Origin: an uncultured Actinomycetes bacterium
GTDB taxonomy: Bacteria > Actinomycetota > Acidimicrobiia > Acidimicrobiales > RAAP-2
Reading direction: 5' to 3'
Assembly: GCA_903825895.1 (NCBI GenBank)
Contig: CAIKCI010000031.1
Span: 124,001 to 188,000, forward strand
Length of the DNA stretch: 64,000 bases
The translations under genes and the position numbers were made by a program. This document shows positions 9,213-19,163 of the stretch, one piece after another (position 1 is the first letter of the stretch; each line of letters opens with the position of its first letter). The notes below the pieces were generated by a model that saw nothing but the letters and a program-made list of their open reading frames with translations, searched no databases and was not told where the DNA came from.

Positions 9213-9821
9213 TTAGAGACCAAGCGTTGTCGTCATGGATCCAAGCGAGACCGTTCCCACACGGCGGATCTGCGGCTTTCCTTCGACTACTTCAACCACA
9301 CTTGACGGCAGGTTCGCACAGACTCCCCCATCAAGAACACCGGCGATCACTGCGGTGTCAAAGTGATCCGCCACCGCCGATGCCGTCGTGCAGGGATCGT
9401 CGCCATGCAGGTTGGCACTGGTCACGGCCAAGGGGCCGGTGCGAATCAAGAGTCGATGGATCGTCGCCATGTTGGGAACGCGCACACCCAGCGTGCCGGC
9501 TGTTGAACCAACGAGTTCACAGAGCACTTGCGGGCCCGGCACAATGATGGTCAGTGGTCCCGGCCAATAGGCGGTCGCCAATGTACGAGAATTTGAGTCA
9601 AGCTCGCCGACGCATTCTTCTACCGTGGAAAGTGAATCGGCCAGGACGGGCAGCGGCACCGTCTCGGGTCGTCCTTTGACAGTGAAGAGACTCCGCACCG
9701 CGTCAGGAACGTTCAAACTTGCAGCCAAGCCGTAGACGGTATCGGTGGGGATGCCCACCACAGCACCGTCGTCAAGGCACCGTGCCACCTCCTCAAGATC
9801 AGCGTCCGAAAAGATCCTCAT
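9213..9821 (-). CDS. sua5: Threonylcarbamoyl-AMP synthase (YrdC/Sua5 family)
   Basis: Makes threonylcarbamoyl-adenylate for the t6A37 modification of tRNAs that read ANN codons. The 202-residue protein shows the YrdC core: GIPTDTVYGLAAS near residue 22, then KGRPETVPLPVLAD, YWPGPLTIIVPG and PLAVTSANLHGDDPCT. The C-terminal Sua5 extension domain is absent, so this is the short TsaC-like form. It overlaps prmC by four bases, an order also found in mycobacteria (prfA-prmC-sua5). Confidence 0.92.
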   Translation of the reverse strand: MRIFSDADLEEVARCLDDGAVVGIPTDTVYGLAASLNVPDAVRSLFTVKGRPETVPLPVLADSLSTVEECVGELDSNSRTLATAYWPGPLTIIVPGPQVLCELVGSTAGTLGVRVPNMATIHRLLIRTGPLAVTSANLHGDDPCTTASAVADHFDTAVIAGVLDGGVCANLPSSVVEVVEGKPQIRRVGTVSLGSMTTTLGL

Positions 9822-10654
9822 TGGACCACCCCAACGATTCCTCGAAGCTTGCCCGCCAGATCAAGAATTGGCTGTACCGCGGCAAGGCCCCGATCCGTTG
9901 CGAATTCACACGCTGGCCCCACCTGGTGTTCTGCCATTTCAATCGCCACCACGCCACCGTGGGCCATCCAAGGAATCACATTCTCAAGGAGATACGCGAC
10001 GTCTCGAAAACCAGGGATCCCCTGCGCGTCCATGGCGAACAGCGCATCTTGTGGTTCGTAGAACAACTCTTGCGCGAGCGCCCCACGATCACGAAGCGCT
10101 ACGTAGGGCGGGTTCGCCACCAACAGGTGGACCGACGCCTTGAGCGATGGCGTCAAGGCCTCAAACCACGACCCGCTGGCTACGCTGACCCGTTGAGCGC
10201 CAAGCGCCACGATATTCTCAAGGGCCAAGCTGAGCGCATCGTGAGAGCGATCAACCAGCACGATCTCCTGGATGCTTACCTCGTCCCGAAGTTCACGCTC
10301 AAGGCTCAAGCCAATCGCACCAGTGCCGGTGCCAAGATCAACGGCGATAAATGACTCAGCGCCTACCCGGGACTCTCGCCATCGAGTGAGCGCCGCTTCG
10401 ACAACTTGCTCGGTTTCGGGGCGAGGAATGAGCGCACGCTCATCAACGATCAATTCTAGAGTGCGAAACTGCCACGAACCCAAGACATACTGCAGTGGTT
10501 CACCATCGGCTCGCCGTTCGGCCATTTCTCGCGCCGTGACAGCGATAGCACTGTCATCTGAGAGCAATTTTTCGGACTCTTCAACAATCCATGCCGCTTC
10601 TTGAGCGGAACCTACCAAGGCGGTGATTTCAGCCAGGAGATCGTTAGGAGCCAT
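9818..10654 (-). CDS. prmC: Peptide chain release factor N5-glutamine methyltransferase
   Basis: SAM-dependent methyltransferase that methylates the glutamine of the GGQ motif in release factors. The 278-residue protein has an N-terminal helical domain, the SAM motif VDLGTGTGAIGLSLERE at about residue 105 and the catalytic NPPY in LLVANPPYVALRD. It overlaps its substrate gene prfA by 11 bases, the typical pairing. Confidence 0.95.
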   Translation of the reverse strand: MAPNDLLAEITALVGSAQEAAWIVEESEKLLSDDSAIAVTAREMAERRADGEPLQYVLGSWQFRTLELIVDERALIPRPETEQVVEAALTRWRESRVGAESFIAVDLGTGTGAIGLSLERELRDEVSIQEIVLVDRSHDALSLALENIVALGAQRVSVASGSWFEALTPSLKASVHLLVANPPYVALRDRGALAQELFYEPQDALFAMDAQGIPGFRDVAYLLENVIPWMAHGGVVAIEMAEHQVGPACEFATDRGLAAVQPILDLAGKLRGIVGVVQ

Positions 10655-11714
10655 CGTCGCCGAGTTGCTCCGTGCGCTTCGCCGCCATCAAGGTGTCGAC
10701 GACCTCATCAAGGTCACCGGCCAAAATAGCGTCGAGTTTGTACAAAGTGAGATTGATGCGGTGGTCGGTGACCCGTGAGTCTTTGAAGTTGTAGGTCCGA
10801 ATCTTTTCTGATCGACCTCCACCCCCGACTTGGCTGCGACGAAGGTCGCCCATTTCACTCTCTTGAGCATCTTGAGCGGCCTTTAATAATCTCGAGCGCA
10901 GGACCACCATAGCTTTCGCTCGGTTTTGGATCTGGCTTTTTTCGTCCTGCATGGCCACGACAATGCCCGTTGGGATATGGGTGATCCGCACGGCTGAGTC
11001 AGTGGTGTTCACGCTTTGGCCACCCGGGCCACTGGAGCGATAGACATCGATCTTCAAATCATTTGCGTCGATCTCGACGTCAACTTCTTCGGCTTCGGGC
11101 AAGACCAGCACCGTGGCCGAGGAGGTATGTACCCGACCCTTTGACTCGGTCACCGGCACACGCTGTACTCGGTGCACCCCACCTTCGAGACTGAGCCTGG
11201 CCCAGGCATCGGCCCCTTTGACGACGAAAATCACTTCGTCGAGGCCGTCACGTTCCGACGCGTGCTCTTCTAAGACTTCAATCTTCCATCCTCGGCTTTG
11301 GGCGTAGTGGGTATACATCTCATAGAGATCCTTGGCGAAGAGGTTCGCCTCTTCCCCACCCTCAGCGCCGCGAATTTCGACGATGACGTTTCGTCCATCA
11401 TTGGGATCCTTCGGCAACAACAAGGCCTGGAGCTCTTCTTCGATGCGTTCTGCGTTCGTGTTGGCGTTCTCAACTTCAAGGCGGAGTTCTTCACGCTCGT
11501 CACCTTCGGCTTCTTCTAAGAGCTCTGTGGCCGTTGCCGAGTCTTCACGCGCTGCTTTTAAGCGACGGAATGCGCCGACGACGTCGCTGAGTTCTTTGTG
11601 GCGTTTGGAGAGCTCACGCAACACATTGGGGTTATTCGATACTTCAGATGAACTGAGGCGTGCTTCAACCTCAGCGTATTCATCCTCAATAGCGTTGAGT
11701 CGTTCGTCGTACAT
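10644..11714 (-). CDS. prfA: Peptide chain release factor 1
   Basis: Terminates translation at UAA and UAG. The peptidyl-tRNA hydrolysis motif is RSSGPGGQSVNTTDS, and the class I domain with EIRGAEGGEEANLF is intact. Length is 356 residues from the ATG at 11714, which has GAGG eight bases upstream; a GTG one codon earlier is less likely. It is followed by prmC with an 11-base overlap and preceded by rpmE, the classical gene order. Confidence 0.96.
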   Translation of the reverse strand: MYDERLNAIEDEYAEVEARLSSSEVSNNPNVLRELSKRHKELSDVVGAFRRLKAAREDSATATELLEEAEGDEREELRLEVENANTNAERIEEELQALLLPKDPNDGRNVIVEIRGAEGGEEANLFAKDLYEMYTHYAQSRGWKIEVLEEHASERDGLDEVIFVVKGADAWARLSLEGGVHRVQRVPVTESKGRVHTSSATVLVLPEAEEVDVEIDANDLKIDVYRSSGPGGQSVNTTDSAVRITHIPTGIVVAMQDEKSQIQNRAKAMVVLRSRLLKAAQDAQESEMGDLRRSQVGGGGRSEKIRTYNFKDSRVTDHRINLTLYKLDAILAGDLDEVVDTLMAAKRTEQLGDDGS

Positions 11715-11756
11715 CACATGGTCCTCACTGGCCTGCCAGCGAGTGATGCGGCGTCG

Positions 11757-11981
11757 TTAGGACTTTGCGCCCTTGGATTTGCGGCTGTTGCCGTAACGAC
11801 GGTTGAATCGGTCCACACGTCCACCAGAGTCCACAAGCTTTTGTTTACCGGTGAAGAAGGGGTGGCACTCGTTGCACAGTTCTGAGCGCAATTGGGGCTT
11901 GGTCGACATGGTCGTGAACGTGTTTCCACAACTACAGATCACCGTTGCTTCGACGTATTCGGGGTGAATTTCAGCCTTCAT
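11757..11981 (-). CDS. rpmE: 50S ribosomal protein L31, zinc-binding form
   Basis: Ribosomal protein of the central protuberance, 74 residues. Cysteines in ICSCGNTF (C16, C18) and LCNECHPFF (C36, C39) mark the zinc-carrying form, which also stores zinc. The basic tail ([14 protein letters not shown]) is typical. The gene lies between rho and prfA as in many bacteria. Confidence 0.96.
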   Translation of the reverse strand: MKAEIHPEYVEATVICSCGNTFTTMSTKPQLRSELCNECHPFFTGKQKLVDSGGRVDRFNRRYGNSRKSKGAKS

Positions 11982-12032
11982 TTCTAAACTCCTCGTTGCG
12001 GGCTCTCTAGTGTAGCCCTTTGATTGGACCTG

Positions 12033-13619
12033 TTAGCCGTTTGCCCCACCCTTGGCGATTTCCGCCAAGAATTCATCGTTTGAGTCGGTGGTCTTGATCT
12101 TGTCCATGAGTAATTCGAGACCCGCTGCGGCGGTGCCATCGTTGGCCAGGGCATTCAAGACTCGACGCAATTTCCAGACTTGCTGGAGTTGGCCCTTCTC
12201 AAAGAGCAGCTCTTCGTGACGGGTCGATGAGGCATTGACGTCGATCGAGGGGTAGAGGCGACGCTCGGCCAAACGGCGGTCGAGACGAAGCTCCATATTT
12301 CCAGTTCCCTTGAATTCTTCGAAGATGACTTCGTCCATCTTCGACCCAGTCTCCACAAGCGCCGTTGCCAAAATCGTGAGCGAGCCACCTTCTTCGATAT
12401 TTCGAGCGGCTCCAAAGAATTTCTTCGGTGGGTACAGCGCACCAGAGTCCACACCACCGGACATGACACGACCCGAGGTGGGCGCCGTGATGTTGTAGGC
12501 ACGAGCCAAACGAGTGATGCCGTCCAAGATGATGACCACGTCTTTACCGAGTTCCACAAGGCGCTTGGCGCGTTCAATGGTTAGTTCGGCGACGTGGGTG
12601 TGTTCGTCACTTGGCCGGTCAAAGGTCGAAGCGATCACTTCACCTTCAACACTGCGGCGCATGTCAGTGACTTCTTCAGGTCGCTCGTCGACCAAGAGCA
12701 CCATGAGGTGAACCTCTGGGTTGTTCTTTTCAATTGAGTGAGCAATCTGCTTCATCACCGTCGTCTTTCCCGCTTTTGGCGGGGAGACGATCAGTCCACG
12801 CTGACCTTTTCCGATGGGGCTCAACAAGTCGACGATACGAGCCGTCATGTTGTCTTTGTCTTTCGGCGTTTCTAAGTGCAACTTTTCGTCGGGGAACAAG
12901 GGGGTCAAATCTTCGAAACGGCGACGACCTCGTGCCTCTTCTGGATCCATGCCCGCTACCGTGTCGATGCGAATCAGCGCAGGATACTTCTCGTTGTTTC
13001 CCGCAGGACGGTAGGCACCTTCGATGGCATCACCTTTACGCAGGGCAAATTTACGAGCTTGGCTAATTGAGACGTAGACGTCCTTCGATGAAGGAAGGTA
13101 GCCCTCGCACCGCAAGAAGCCGTAGCCTTCGTCGCGCAAGTCCAACAGACCGCGACATTCAATCAACTCGCCTTGGTATGGAGCATCTGCGCCACCTTGA
13201 AGATCTCGCTCACCGCCGCCGCCTCGACCGTCACGCTCACGGCCGCCTCGGCCTCGTCGTCGGTTGTTGTTATTTTGGCGACGGTTTCCCGGCTCGCCGT
13301 TGCGATTGTTGTTTTGGCGATTTTGGCCAGCGTTGTTGGACTGACCGCCGTGAGGGCGGTCCGTCCCGACGTCTTCGGCGTCGTCTTGAGGGGCCTCAGG
13401 CGCAGCACGCTCTTCACTTTTAGCCTTGGGGGCCCGGGATCGACTCGGTGCTGACTCCGTCGATTCGCCCACGCCAGCGGCCGTGAGGATCTCGGTGATC
13501 AGGTCAGCCTTCTTCATCCGGCTCGTGGCCTTCACGCTGAGTTGTTCGGCAATGGCCTGGAGTTCGGTGCGTTCTTTCGATTCAAGAACGGACTTCCCCA
13601 TTTGTTCATCGGTTGTCAT
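12033..13619 (-). CDS. rho: Transcription termination factor Rho
   Basis: Hexameric RNA-dependent ATPase that ends transcription of untranslated RNA. The ATPase core has the P-loop [15 protein letters not shown] and [17 protein letters not shown]. The protein starts with a Rho_N domain and then a long Arg-, Asn- and Gly-rich insert at about residues 60-155 ([20 protein letters not shown] region), the low-complexity type seen in actinobacteria. ATG 13619 is preferred because AAAGGAG lies 12 bases upstream; a GTG at 13667 in frame would add 16 residues without a good site. It has a leader of about 190 bases, discussed separately. Confidence 0.96.
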   Translation of the reverse strand: MTTDEQMGKSVLESKERTELQAIAEQLSVKATSRMKKADLITEILTAAGVGESTESAPSRSRAPKAKSEERAAPEAPQDDAEDVGTDRPHGGQSNNAGQNRQNNNRNGEPGNRRQNNNNRRRGRGGRERDGRGGGGERDLQGGADAPYQGELIECRGLLDLRDEGYGFLRCEGYLPSSKDVYVSISQARKFALRKGDAIEGAYRPAGNNEKYPALIRIDTVAGMDPEEARGRRRFEDLTPLFPDEKLHLETPKDKDNMTARIVDLLSPIGKGQRGLIVSPPKAGKTTVMKQIAHSIEKNNPEVHLMVLLVDERPEEVTDMRRSVEGEVIASTFDRPSDEHTHVAELTIERAKRLVELGKDVVIILDGITRLARAYNITAPTSGRVMSGGVDSGALYPPKKFFGAARNIEEGGSLTILATALVETGSKMDEVIFEEFKGTGNMELRLDRRLAERRLYPSIDVNASSTRHEELLFEKGQLQQVWKLRRVLNALANDGTAAAGLELLMDKIKTTDSNDEFLAEIAKGGANG

Positions 13620-13848
13620 GAGCTTGTGTAACTCCTTTGTTCTTTTCCCTTTGCCTTGCCGGGACACCGGAAAGCGAGAAAAAAGATTCGGAATGGGTCG
13701 TTAGCGGATTGCTTCGGTCCCCAGATGTTTTCCTCAGGTAACGACTCAGCACAAGGTCTGAAAAATTTCAGTGTGCACTCGCACCAGATGGCGAGGAAGA
13801 ACAAGTTCTATCCTAGCGGTTTTTCGCCTCTGCCCGCAACGCCACGCT
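13620..13848 (-). promoter_or_regulatory. rho upstream leader and probable promoter
   Basis: These 229 bases between thrC and rho hold no convincing gene. TAGGAT at 13810-13815 on the minus strand, with TTGCGG 18 bases further upstream, is a plausible rho promoter. It would give a 5' leader of about 180 bases. A palindrome, CTGAAA and TTTCAG two bases apart, is at 13758-13771. Long leaders used for self-attenuation are known for rho in several bacteria; that role here is inference. Confidence 0.45.
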
Positions 13849-14886
13849 CTAAACCCCTAGTTCTTTGAGAATTTCTCCCATGGTGGCATCGACTGCCGTG
13901 GGGACCTCAATCTGGCTAATCGCCCGGTCGGGGTCTTTCAACCCATTGCCGGTCAGCGCACAGACCACCGTTGATCCTGGGTCGACTCCGACCTTTAAGA
14001 GCCCGGCGACGGACGCCGCACTCGCTGGTTCGCAGAACACCGATTCGTGGGTGGCCAAGAGTCGGTAGGCGGCCAAGATCTCATCGTCGGTCACCGAATC
14101 GATGACTCCACCAGACTCATCGCGCGCGGCAATTGCGCCTTGCCAGCTCGCCGGGTTGCCGATACGAATCGCCGTGGCGATCGTTTCAGGCTTTTCAACG
14201 ACATGATTCAGCACTATGGGTGCCGCCCCGGCGGCCTGGAAGCCCATCATCTTTGGATTCTTAGTCGAGCGGCCGGCTGCCAAATACTCGCGATACCCCT
14301 TCCAAAAAGCCGTGATGTTCCCGGCGTTGCCGACCGGGGTGAAGTGATAATCCGGAGCATCACCGAGGGCTTCGATGATCTCGAACGAAGCTGTTTTCTG
14401 GCCTTCGATACGATACGGGTTGATTGAGTTCACGACAGTGATCGGGGCGTGATTCGGCAAGGCGCGCACCAAGTCCAATGCTTGGTCGAAGTTGCCACGA
14501 ATCTGAAGCACCTTGGCGCCAAGGATTAATGCTTGGGCCAGTTTCCCCAATGCAATTGCCCCATCGGGGATCAACACCGCACAGGTCATCCCCGCTCGTG
14601 CGGCATAAGCCGCTGCGGCAGCCGACGTGTTGCCCGTTGACGCACAGACCACAACTTTTGCGCCATCCTCGGCGGCCTTCGAGATCGCCATGGTCATCCC
14701 GCGGTCTTTGAAACTCCCCGTGGGGTTCGCTCCTTCGATCTTCAAATAGACCGATGCGCCCACCATCTCGCTCAGTCGAGGTGCAGGGAGCAAAGGCGTA
14801 TTGCCCTCGAGCAAGGTCACGACCGGGGTCTGCGCACTCACCGGCAGATGATCTCGATACTCTTCGATCAAACCTCTCCACGCCAT
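13849..14886 (-). CDS. thrC: Threonine synthase
   Basis: PLP enzyme that converts O-phosphohomoserine to threonine. The 345-residue form matches the actinobacterial short class. The PLP lysine is K60 in [11 protein letters not shown], with the phosphate-binding [18 protein letters not shown] and a C-terminal [12 protein letters not shown]. It lies two bases after hom and next to lysA, forming an aspartate-family amino acid cluster. Confidence 0.96.
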   Translation of the reverse strand: MAWRGLIEEYRDHLPVSAQTPVVTLLEGNTPLLPAPRLSEMVGASVYLKIEGANPTGSFKDRGMTMAISKAAEDGAKVVVCASTGNTSAAAAAYAARAGMTCAVLIPDGAIALGKLAQALILGAKVLQIRGNFDQALDLVRALPNHAPITVVNSINPYRIEGQKTASFEIIEALGDAPDYHFTPVGNAGNITAFWKGYREYLAAGRSTKNPKMMGFQAAGAAPIVLNHVVEKPETIATAIRIGNPASWQGAIAARDESGGVIDSVTDDEILAAYRLLATHESVFCEPASAASVAGLLKVGVDPGSTVVCALTGNGLKDPDRAISQIEVPTAVDATMGEILKELGV

Positions 14887-14888
14887 TG

Positions 14889-16211
14889 CTAGAGATCCTC
14901 GCTCTGGCCGATGACACGGATCACGCCCCCGACGGCATCGACCACCGAGAGTGCCTCGAGGTCGTGAATCGTCGCAGCGAGATCTCGTTCGGTCGCTTCG
15001 TGGGTTAAGAAAATCAGTCGCGCTTCTTCACCGATACCCACTTGTTCCATGGAACGAATCGACACGTTGTGATCCCCAAAAACTTTGGTTACTTGTGCCA
15101 AGACACCCGATTGATCCACGACGTCGAGGGAGATGTAGAACTCACTCGTTAACGAGTCAAGGGCGATCACCGAATAGTTGGCGTCGTTGCTCAACGCAGG
15201 GGCCGGACTCTTGGTCGCTGCATTGCGGGCTGCATCAATAATGTCGCCCAACACTGCTGACGCCGTGGGCATGCCGCCGGCACCTTGTCCATAGAGCATG
15301 AGTGAACCGGCGGCCATACCTTCTATGAACACAGCGTTGTAGGCACCATCGACTTGGGCCAATGGGTGGCTCAACGGCACCATAGCCGGGTGGACCCGCA
15401 CGCTCATCTCGTCATCGCCCACTCGTTCTGCGATCGCTAACAATTTGATGCAGTAGCCAAATTGACGCGCAAAGGCCATGTCGACGCTACGAATCTTTGT
15501 GATCCCCTCTCGGAAGACTTGATCAAGTGGCACCACGCTTCCGAACGCCAAGCCAGCTAAAATCGCAGCTTTCGCTGCAGCGTCAAAGCCTTCGACGTCG
15601 GCCGTGGGGTCGGCTTCGGCGAGACCCAAGGCTATTGCGTCGCCGAGCACGTGGGCGTAGTCACTTCCTTCTGTCGCCATGGTCGACAAGATGTAGTTGG
15701 TCGTGCCATTGACGATGCCAAGGACTCGGTTCACTGATTCTCCGGCCAGCGAGATCCGAAGCGTACGAATCACTGGAACCGCTCCGGCGACGGCCGCTTC
15801 AAAGTTCAAGTCCACCCCGTTGTCTGCAGCCAGTGCGCTGAGCGCGACCCCTTGTTCGGCCAACAGTGCTTTGTTGGCCGAGACCACAGGCCGACCATGT
15901 TCAAGCGAGGAGCGAATGAAGCCAGCCGCTGGCTCGATGCCACCGAGGAGTTCTACGACCAGGTCGATATCGTCGCGGCCGAGAAGCCCGTCAAGGTCAT
16001 CGGTCACGAGGTCACTCGGGAACCACGAAGCCGAGGATCGCTGCTTGTTCAAGTCTCGTACGCCAATACCCACAAGTTGGAGGTCAAGGTTGGTGCGTTG
16101 GCGCAACTCTTCGCGGCGCGCTGGGTCACTCAGCAGCTCCACCAGCGCTGCTCCCACGTTGCCGCAGCCCAAAAGGGCGATGCGAACCACTGAATCGTGT
16201 GACGACTCCAT
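14889..16211 (-). CDS. hom: Homoserine dehydrogenase
   Basis: Reduces aspartate semialdehyde to homoserine, the branch point for threonine and methionine. At 440 residues it has the NAD(P) fold GCGNVGAAL, the catalytic region with [14 protein letters not shown] and [21 protein letters not shown], and a C-terminal ACT domain from about residue 360 ([20 protein letters not shown]), consistent with threonine feedback control. It precedes thrC in the same direction. Confidence 0.97.
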   Translation of the reverse strand: MESSHDSVVRIALLGCGNVGAALVELLSDPARREELRQRTNLDLQLVGIGVRDLNKQRSSASWFPSDLVTDDLDGLLGRDDIDLVVELLGGIEPAAGFIRSSLEHGRPVVSANKALLAEQGVALSALAADNGVDLNFEAAVAGAVPVIRTLRISLAGESVNRVLGIVNGTTNYILSTMATEGSDYAHVLGDAIALGLAEADPTADVEGFDAAAKAAILAGLAFGSVVPLDQVFREGITKIRSVDMAFARQFGYCIKLLAIAERVGDDEMSVRVHPAMVPLSHPLAQVDGAYNAVFIEGMAAGSLMLYGQGAGGMPTASAVLGDIIDAARNAATKSPAPALSNDANYSVIALDSLTSEFYISLDVVDQSGVLAQVTKVFGDHNVSIRSMEQVGIGEEARLIFLTHEATERDLAATIHDLEALSVVDAVGGVIRVIGQSEDL

Positions 16212-16242
16212 ACCCTCAACGCTAGTCGGGCTGGTGCGACGC

Positions 16243-17556
16243 TCAGGAGTCTTCGACGTCCAGCGACGTCAAGTCCTCTTTGGTCTCTCGACGAAGAACG
16301 AGACGAGCCTTGCCCTTGGCAACGAAAACCACCGGCGGTCGAGGAACCCGGTTATAGGTCGATGCCATGGAGTAGCCGTAGGCGCCGGTCACCGGTGTGG
16401 CCAAGAGATCACCAACGGCGATGCCCTCTGGGATGAGCGCTTCGGGGATAATCACGTCACCGCTCTCGCAGTGCTTGCCGACAATGCGAACTTCTTGTGG
16501 CCGCGCCGACAAGGTCTGGGCTGGGTCGAAGGCTTCATAGCCTGCGCCATAAAGAACAGGGCGGGGATTGTCACTCATGCCGCCATCGACGGCAACGTAG
16601 GTGCGAATACCTTCGAGATGTTTAATGGTGCCGACTCGATAGACCGTGATCGCCGCTTGGGCCACGATGGCACGACCCGGCTCTGCGGTAATGAGTACAT
16701 CGTCACTGACGCCGTCCTTGGCCAAGGCCTCATGAACTGCATCGGCCCACTGGGTGATCGACGGTGCAACTTCACCGTTGAGATACGCAATACCCAATCC
16801 GCCGCCAACACAGAGTTCACGCAGGCCCAGCGGCACAAAGAACTTCGCTAACACTTCAGCAGCTTTAGCCAACGACGAGACATCGAACACTTGACTCCCA
16901 ATATGCGCGTGAATCCCATCGATCTCGATGTGCTCAGTGCCCGAGAGTCGCCCGAGCGCATTCGCCGCTTCACCCGAGGCGATCGACAAGCCAAACTTCG
17001 AATCTTCTTGACCCGTTTGAATGTACTCATGGGTATGTGCCGACACCCCGGGCGTGACACGAAGGAGGACGTGGGCCCTACGACTAGGCCCGACCAGCTT
17101 GGCCAAGCGGTCGATCTCGTCGTGGGAGTCGATCACGATTTGATTGATGCCAATGTCGAGTGCGTACCGCAATTCGCCTTCAGATTTGTTGTTGCCGTGC
17201 AACTTTAATGAGGATGCAGGGACGCCAGCATCAAGTGCGGCGTGAAGCTCTCCTTCAGACGCCACGTCGAGGTGCATCCCTTCCTCGTGGACCAACTGGG
17301 CCATGGCTTTACAAAGAAATGCTTTGGTGGCATAGGCCACGCCTTCGCCAAAGGCGGCAACAGCTTCTCGACAACGAGCACGAAGGTGCTCTTCGTCATA
17401 GATAAACAATGGCGTGCCGAACTCCTCGGCGAGATCGACGACGTCACAGCCACCAATGATCAAATGCCCCGATGGCGCCACCTCAGCCGTCTCGGGCAGC
17501 AACGATTGCTCAAGGGGCAATGAGGCAGAGGGAGAAATCGGCACAGACACGATCAT
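16243..17556 (-). CDS. lysA: Diaminopimelate decarboxylase
   Basis: Last step of lysine synthesis, meso-diaminopimelate to lysine. The PLP lysine lies in VAYATKAFLCKAM. Further motifs are VGGGLGIAY, ITAEPGRAIVAQA, and the substrate cysteine region KHCESGDVI. ATG 17556 is chosen because GAGGTGA precedes it by four bases; an upstream in-frame extension to 17610 looks spurious. This gives 437 residues. It leads into hom and thrC with a gap of about 30 bases. Confidence 0.95.
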   Translation of the reverse strand: MIVSVPISPSASLPLEQSLLPETAEVAPSGHLIIGGCDVVDLAEEFGTPLFIYDEEHLRARCREAVAAFGEGVAYATKAFLCKAMAQLVHEEGMHLDVASEGELHAALDAGVPASSLKLHGNNKSEGELRYALDIGINQIVIDSHDEIDRLAKLVGPSRRAHVLLRVTPGVSAHTHEYIQTGQEDSKFGLSIASGEAANALGRLSGTEHIEIDGIHAHIGSQVFDVSSLAKAAEVLAKFFVPLGLRELCVGGGLGIAYLNGEVAPSITQWADAVHEALAKDGVSDDVLITAEPGRAIVAQAAITVYRVGTIKHLEGIRTYVAVDGGMSDNPRPVLYGAGYEAFDPAQTLSARPQEVRIVGKHCESGDVIIPEALIPEGIAVGDLLATPVTGAYGYSMASTYNRVPRPPVVFVAKGKARLVLRRETKEDLTSLDVEDS

Positions 17557-17611
17557 ACGGTCACCTCGCCACAAACTCCGGCACATGACCACGATACGAT
17601 TGGCTGGCAAA

Positions 17612-17684
17612 GCCTCTGTAGCTCAGCGGATAGAGCACTGGCTTCCGGAGCCAGGTGTCGGGGGTTCGAATCCCTCCAGGGGCA
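17612..17684 (+). tRNA. tRNA-Arg (anticodon CCG)
   Basis: A complete cloverleaf of 73 nucleotides. The acceptor GCCTCTG pairs with CAGGGGC, the anticodon stem CTGGC/GCCAG frames the loop TTCCGGA with anticodon CCG for CGG codons, and the T arm is GGGGG-TTCGAAT-CCCTC. CCA is not encoded. The 3' end directly touches the stop codon of the convergent DUF1275 gene with no base between. Confidence 0.96.
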
Positions 17685-18434
17685 CTAGAGCGAAAGGTCA
17701 GGGAACTCCTGCCAGCGATCCTTACGCCTCATCACTGAGACTGCGCCGATGAGGACCAGCCCAACCAGCGCTGCAAAGAGCACAAGCGCCCAGCGATACG
17801 ACAGGTTGATGATCAGCAATGCCGCTATCAGCGCGCCAGCAATACGGGTCACGATCGAGATGCCCCGTCGCAAACTGGTCTTCAGCGGAGCAGTCGTAAT
17901 CTCGGCGGCGAACAGGGTGGCAACAGCCGTGATGTAGGTCGTCGAGATGTTGGCGACCTTCATTCGTTGTTGACTGGCACTTTGGAGTCCCATGGCACCA
18001 CCAAGCATGATGGTGAGGAGCACCGCACAGTTCCGTGAAGGCAGGCCACTGTCGACAAACGAGACACCGAGAGCGACGAGCACCATGACCAATTCAGCGA
18101 TGGTCATGATGAAGAGATAACGCGATCGACTTCGCCGCGGGAATTTTGAGATGTATCCAACAGTGCCCGCCACCAAAAGAAACGAAACCGTTGCCGCCAC
18201 CGTGTTGATCAGGGAAATACCCTTCACGCCGCCGAGGCCCAGCCCGAGGACCACAAAGTTTCCCGTCATATTGGCGACGAAGGTTCGCCCCAACACGAGA
18301 AAACTCACCGCATCGGCTACCCCTGCAGCAAGCGCCAGGACGCCGAGAAGCACAGGGAGTGGCCCATCGTGAAGATCATCAGTCCACCAGTGGACGAAGA
18401 TATTTTTTACTGTGTGAGCGTTGCGCGGACTCAC
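17685..18434 (-). CDS. DUF1275 (YoaK-like) membrane protein
   Basis: A 249-residue protein with about six hydrophobic segments. It shows the family pattern GVADAVSFLVLGRTFVANMTGN near residue 38, followed by GLGLGGVKG and later GAMGLQSAS. The DUF1275 family has no settled function; transport has been suggested. The GTG start at 18434 lies three bases after the stop of the unrecognised gene upstream, so the two should share a transcript. Confidence 0.8.
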   Translation of the reverse strand: MSPRNAHTVKNIFVHWWTDDLHDGPLPVLLGVLALAAGVADAVSFLVLGRTFVANMTGNFVVLGLGLGGVKGISLINTVAATVSFLLVAGTVGYISKFPRRSRSRYLFIMTIAELVMVLVALGVSFVDSGLPSRNCAVLLTIMLGGAMGLQSASQQRMKVANISTTYITAVATLFAAEITTAPLKTSLRRGISIVTRIAGALIAALLIINLSYRWALVLFAALVGLVLIGAVSVMRRKDRWQEFPDLSL

Positions 18435-18437
18435 GAG

Positions 18438-19040
18438 CTACGCAATGGTGATTTCAAGATCTCCAGAAAACTTCTCGAAGGGTGCGCCTGGGAGATACGA
18501 CTCGGGGATTTCGTCGGGAGCTTCATAGCGTTCGACATCAAAGACGTTTGATGACTTGATCGACTCTTCTTGGACGACGCCAATCAACGCTAATTCCTTC
18601 GCTGTTGCAAAGACGTCGTTGGTTGACGCCGTCAAGGTCGTTAACACCGCCCGCTCCACTCGGCCAAGGACCACATAGGTCGCTCCACTCGGCGACGACC
18701 CAACAAGGTGTGCCACCATTGCGTGGTGCTTGCCGTCATCGATGGCGTAGACCGAGGCGTCGCCTGATCCAAAGACTTCACGAACTCGGTCGTGGCGCTC
18801 GCCGTGAGGGATGAGGTGCCACTGAATATGGCGGCGGTCTTTCATCGCCCAAAGCGCGGCGGGAGGGATCGTTCCTTCAGGCTCGTCTTCTTCCAAGGGT
18901 GTGGACTCATCGCGGCCGACCAAAGGCTCGGGGGTGATCATTGCTGCATCGTCTCGAATAATGTCGCCCGGGTGCGGCTCCTCGTTCGAGGACACCGCCT
19001 TGCCGTAGTGGTCAGTACTGTGATCGTCTGCCTGCGCCAT
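18438..19040 (-). CDS. Unrecognised 200-residue acidic protein
   Basis: I do not recognise this protein. The first 60 residues are acidic and probably disordered (ESTPLEEDEPEGTIPP). Residues 65-200 look like a compact alpha/beta domain: RRHIQWHLIPHGERHDRVREV, then VYAIDDGKHHAMVAHLVG and YVVLGRVERAVLTTL. There is no signal peptide or membrane segment. The start has GAGGAGA seven bases upstream and codon use resembles the neighbours, so it is a real gene. It is linked to the DUF1275 gene. Confidence 0.7.
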   Translation of the reverse strand: MAQADDHSTDHYGKAVSSNEEPHPGDIIRDDAAMITPEPLVGRDESTPLEEDEPEGTIPPAALWAMKDRRHIQWHLIPHGERHDRVREVFGSGDASVYAIDDGKHHAMVAHLVGSSPSGATYVVLGRVERAVLTTLTASTNDVFATAKELALIGVVQEESIKSSNVFDVERYEAPDEIPESYLPGAPFEKFSGDLEITIA

Positions 19041-19150
19041 GACTTACTCTCCTCAACTGGTTACGGTTCGTCAGTTCCAAGACTACTTGGCCCCATCTGC
19101 CTGGGCGATCCCGCTTTGGCTGATGCCACGGTTTTCGTCCACCCCACCGA

Positions 19151-19156
19151 TAGGGT
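19151..19156 (+). promoter_or_regulatory. -10 box of DUF4232 lipoprotein gene
   Basis: TAGGGT ends seven bases before the ATG at 19164 and there is no Shine-Dalgarno sequence, as for a leaderless message. Confidence 0.5.
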
Positions 19157-19163
19157 TCTTCTT

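Noticed and set aside
15697-16851. Plus-strand frame of 384 codons opposite hom and lysA
   Set aside because: It spans two real genes and their gap on the other strand; composition is Arg/Ser-rich, as in shadow frames.
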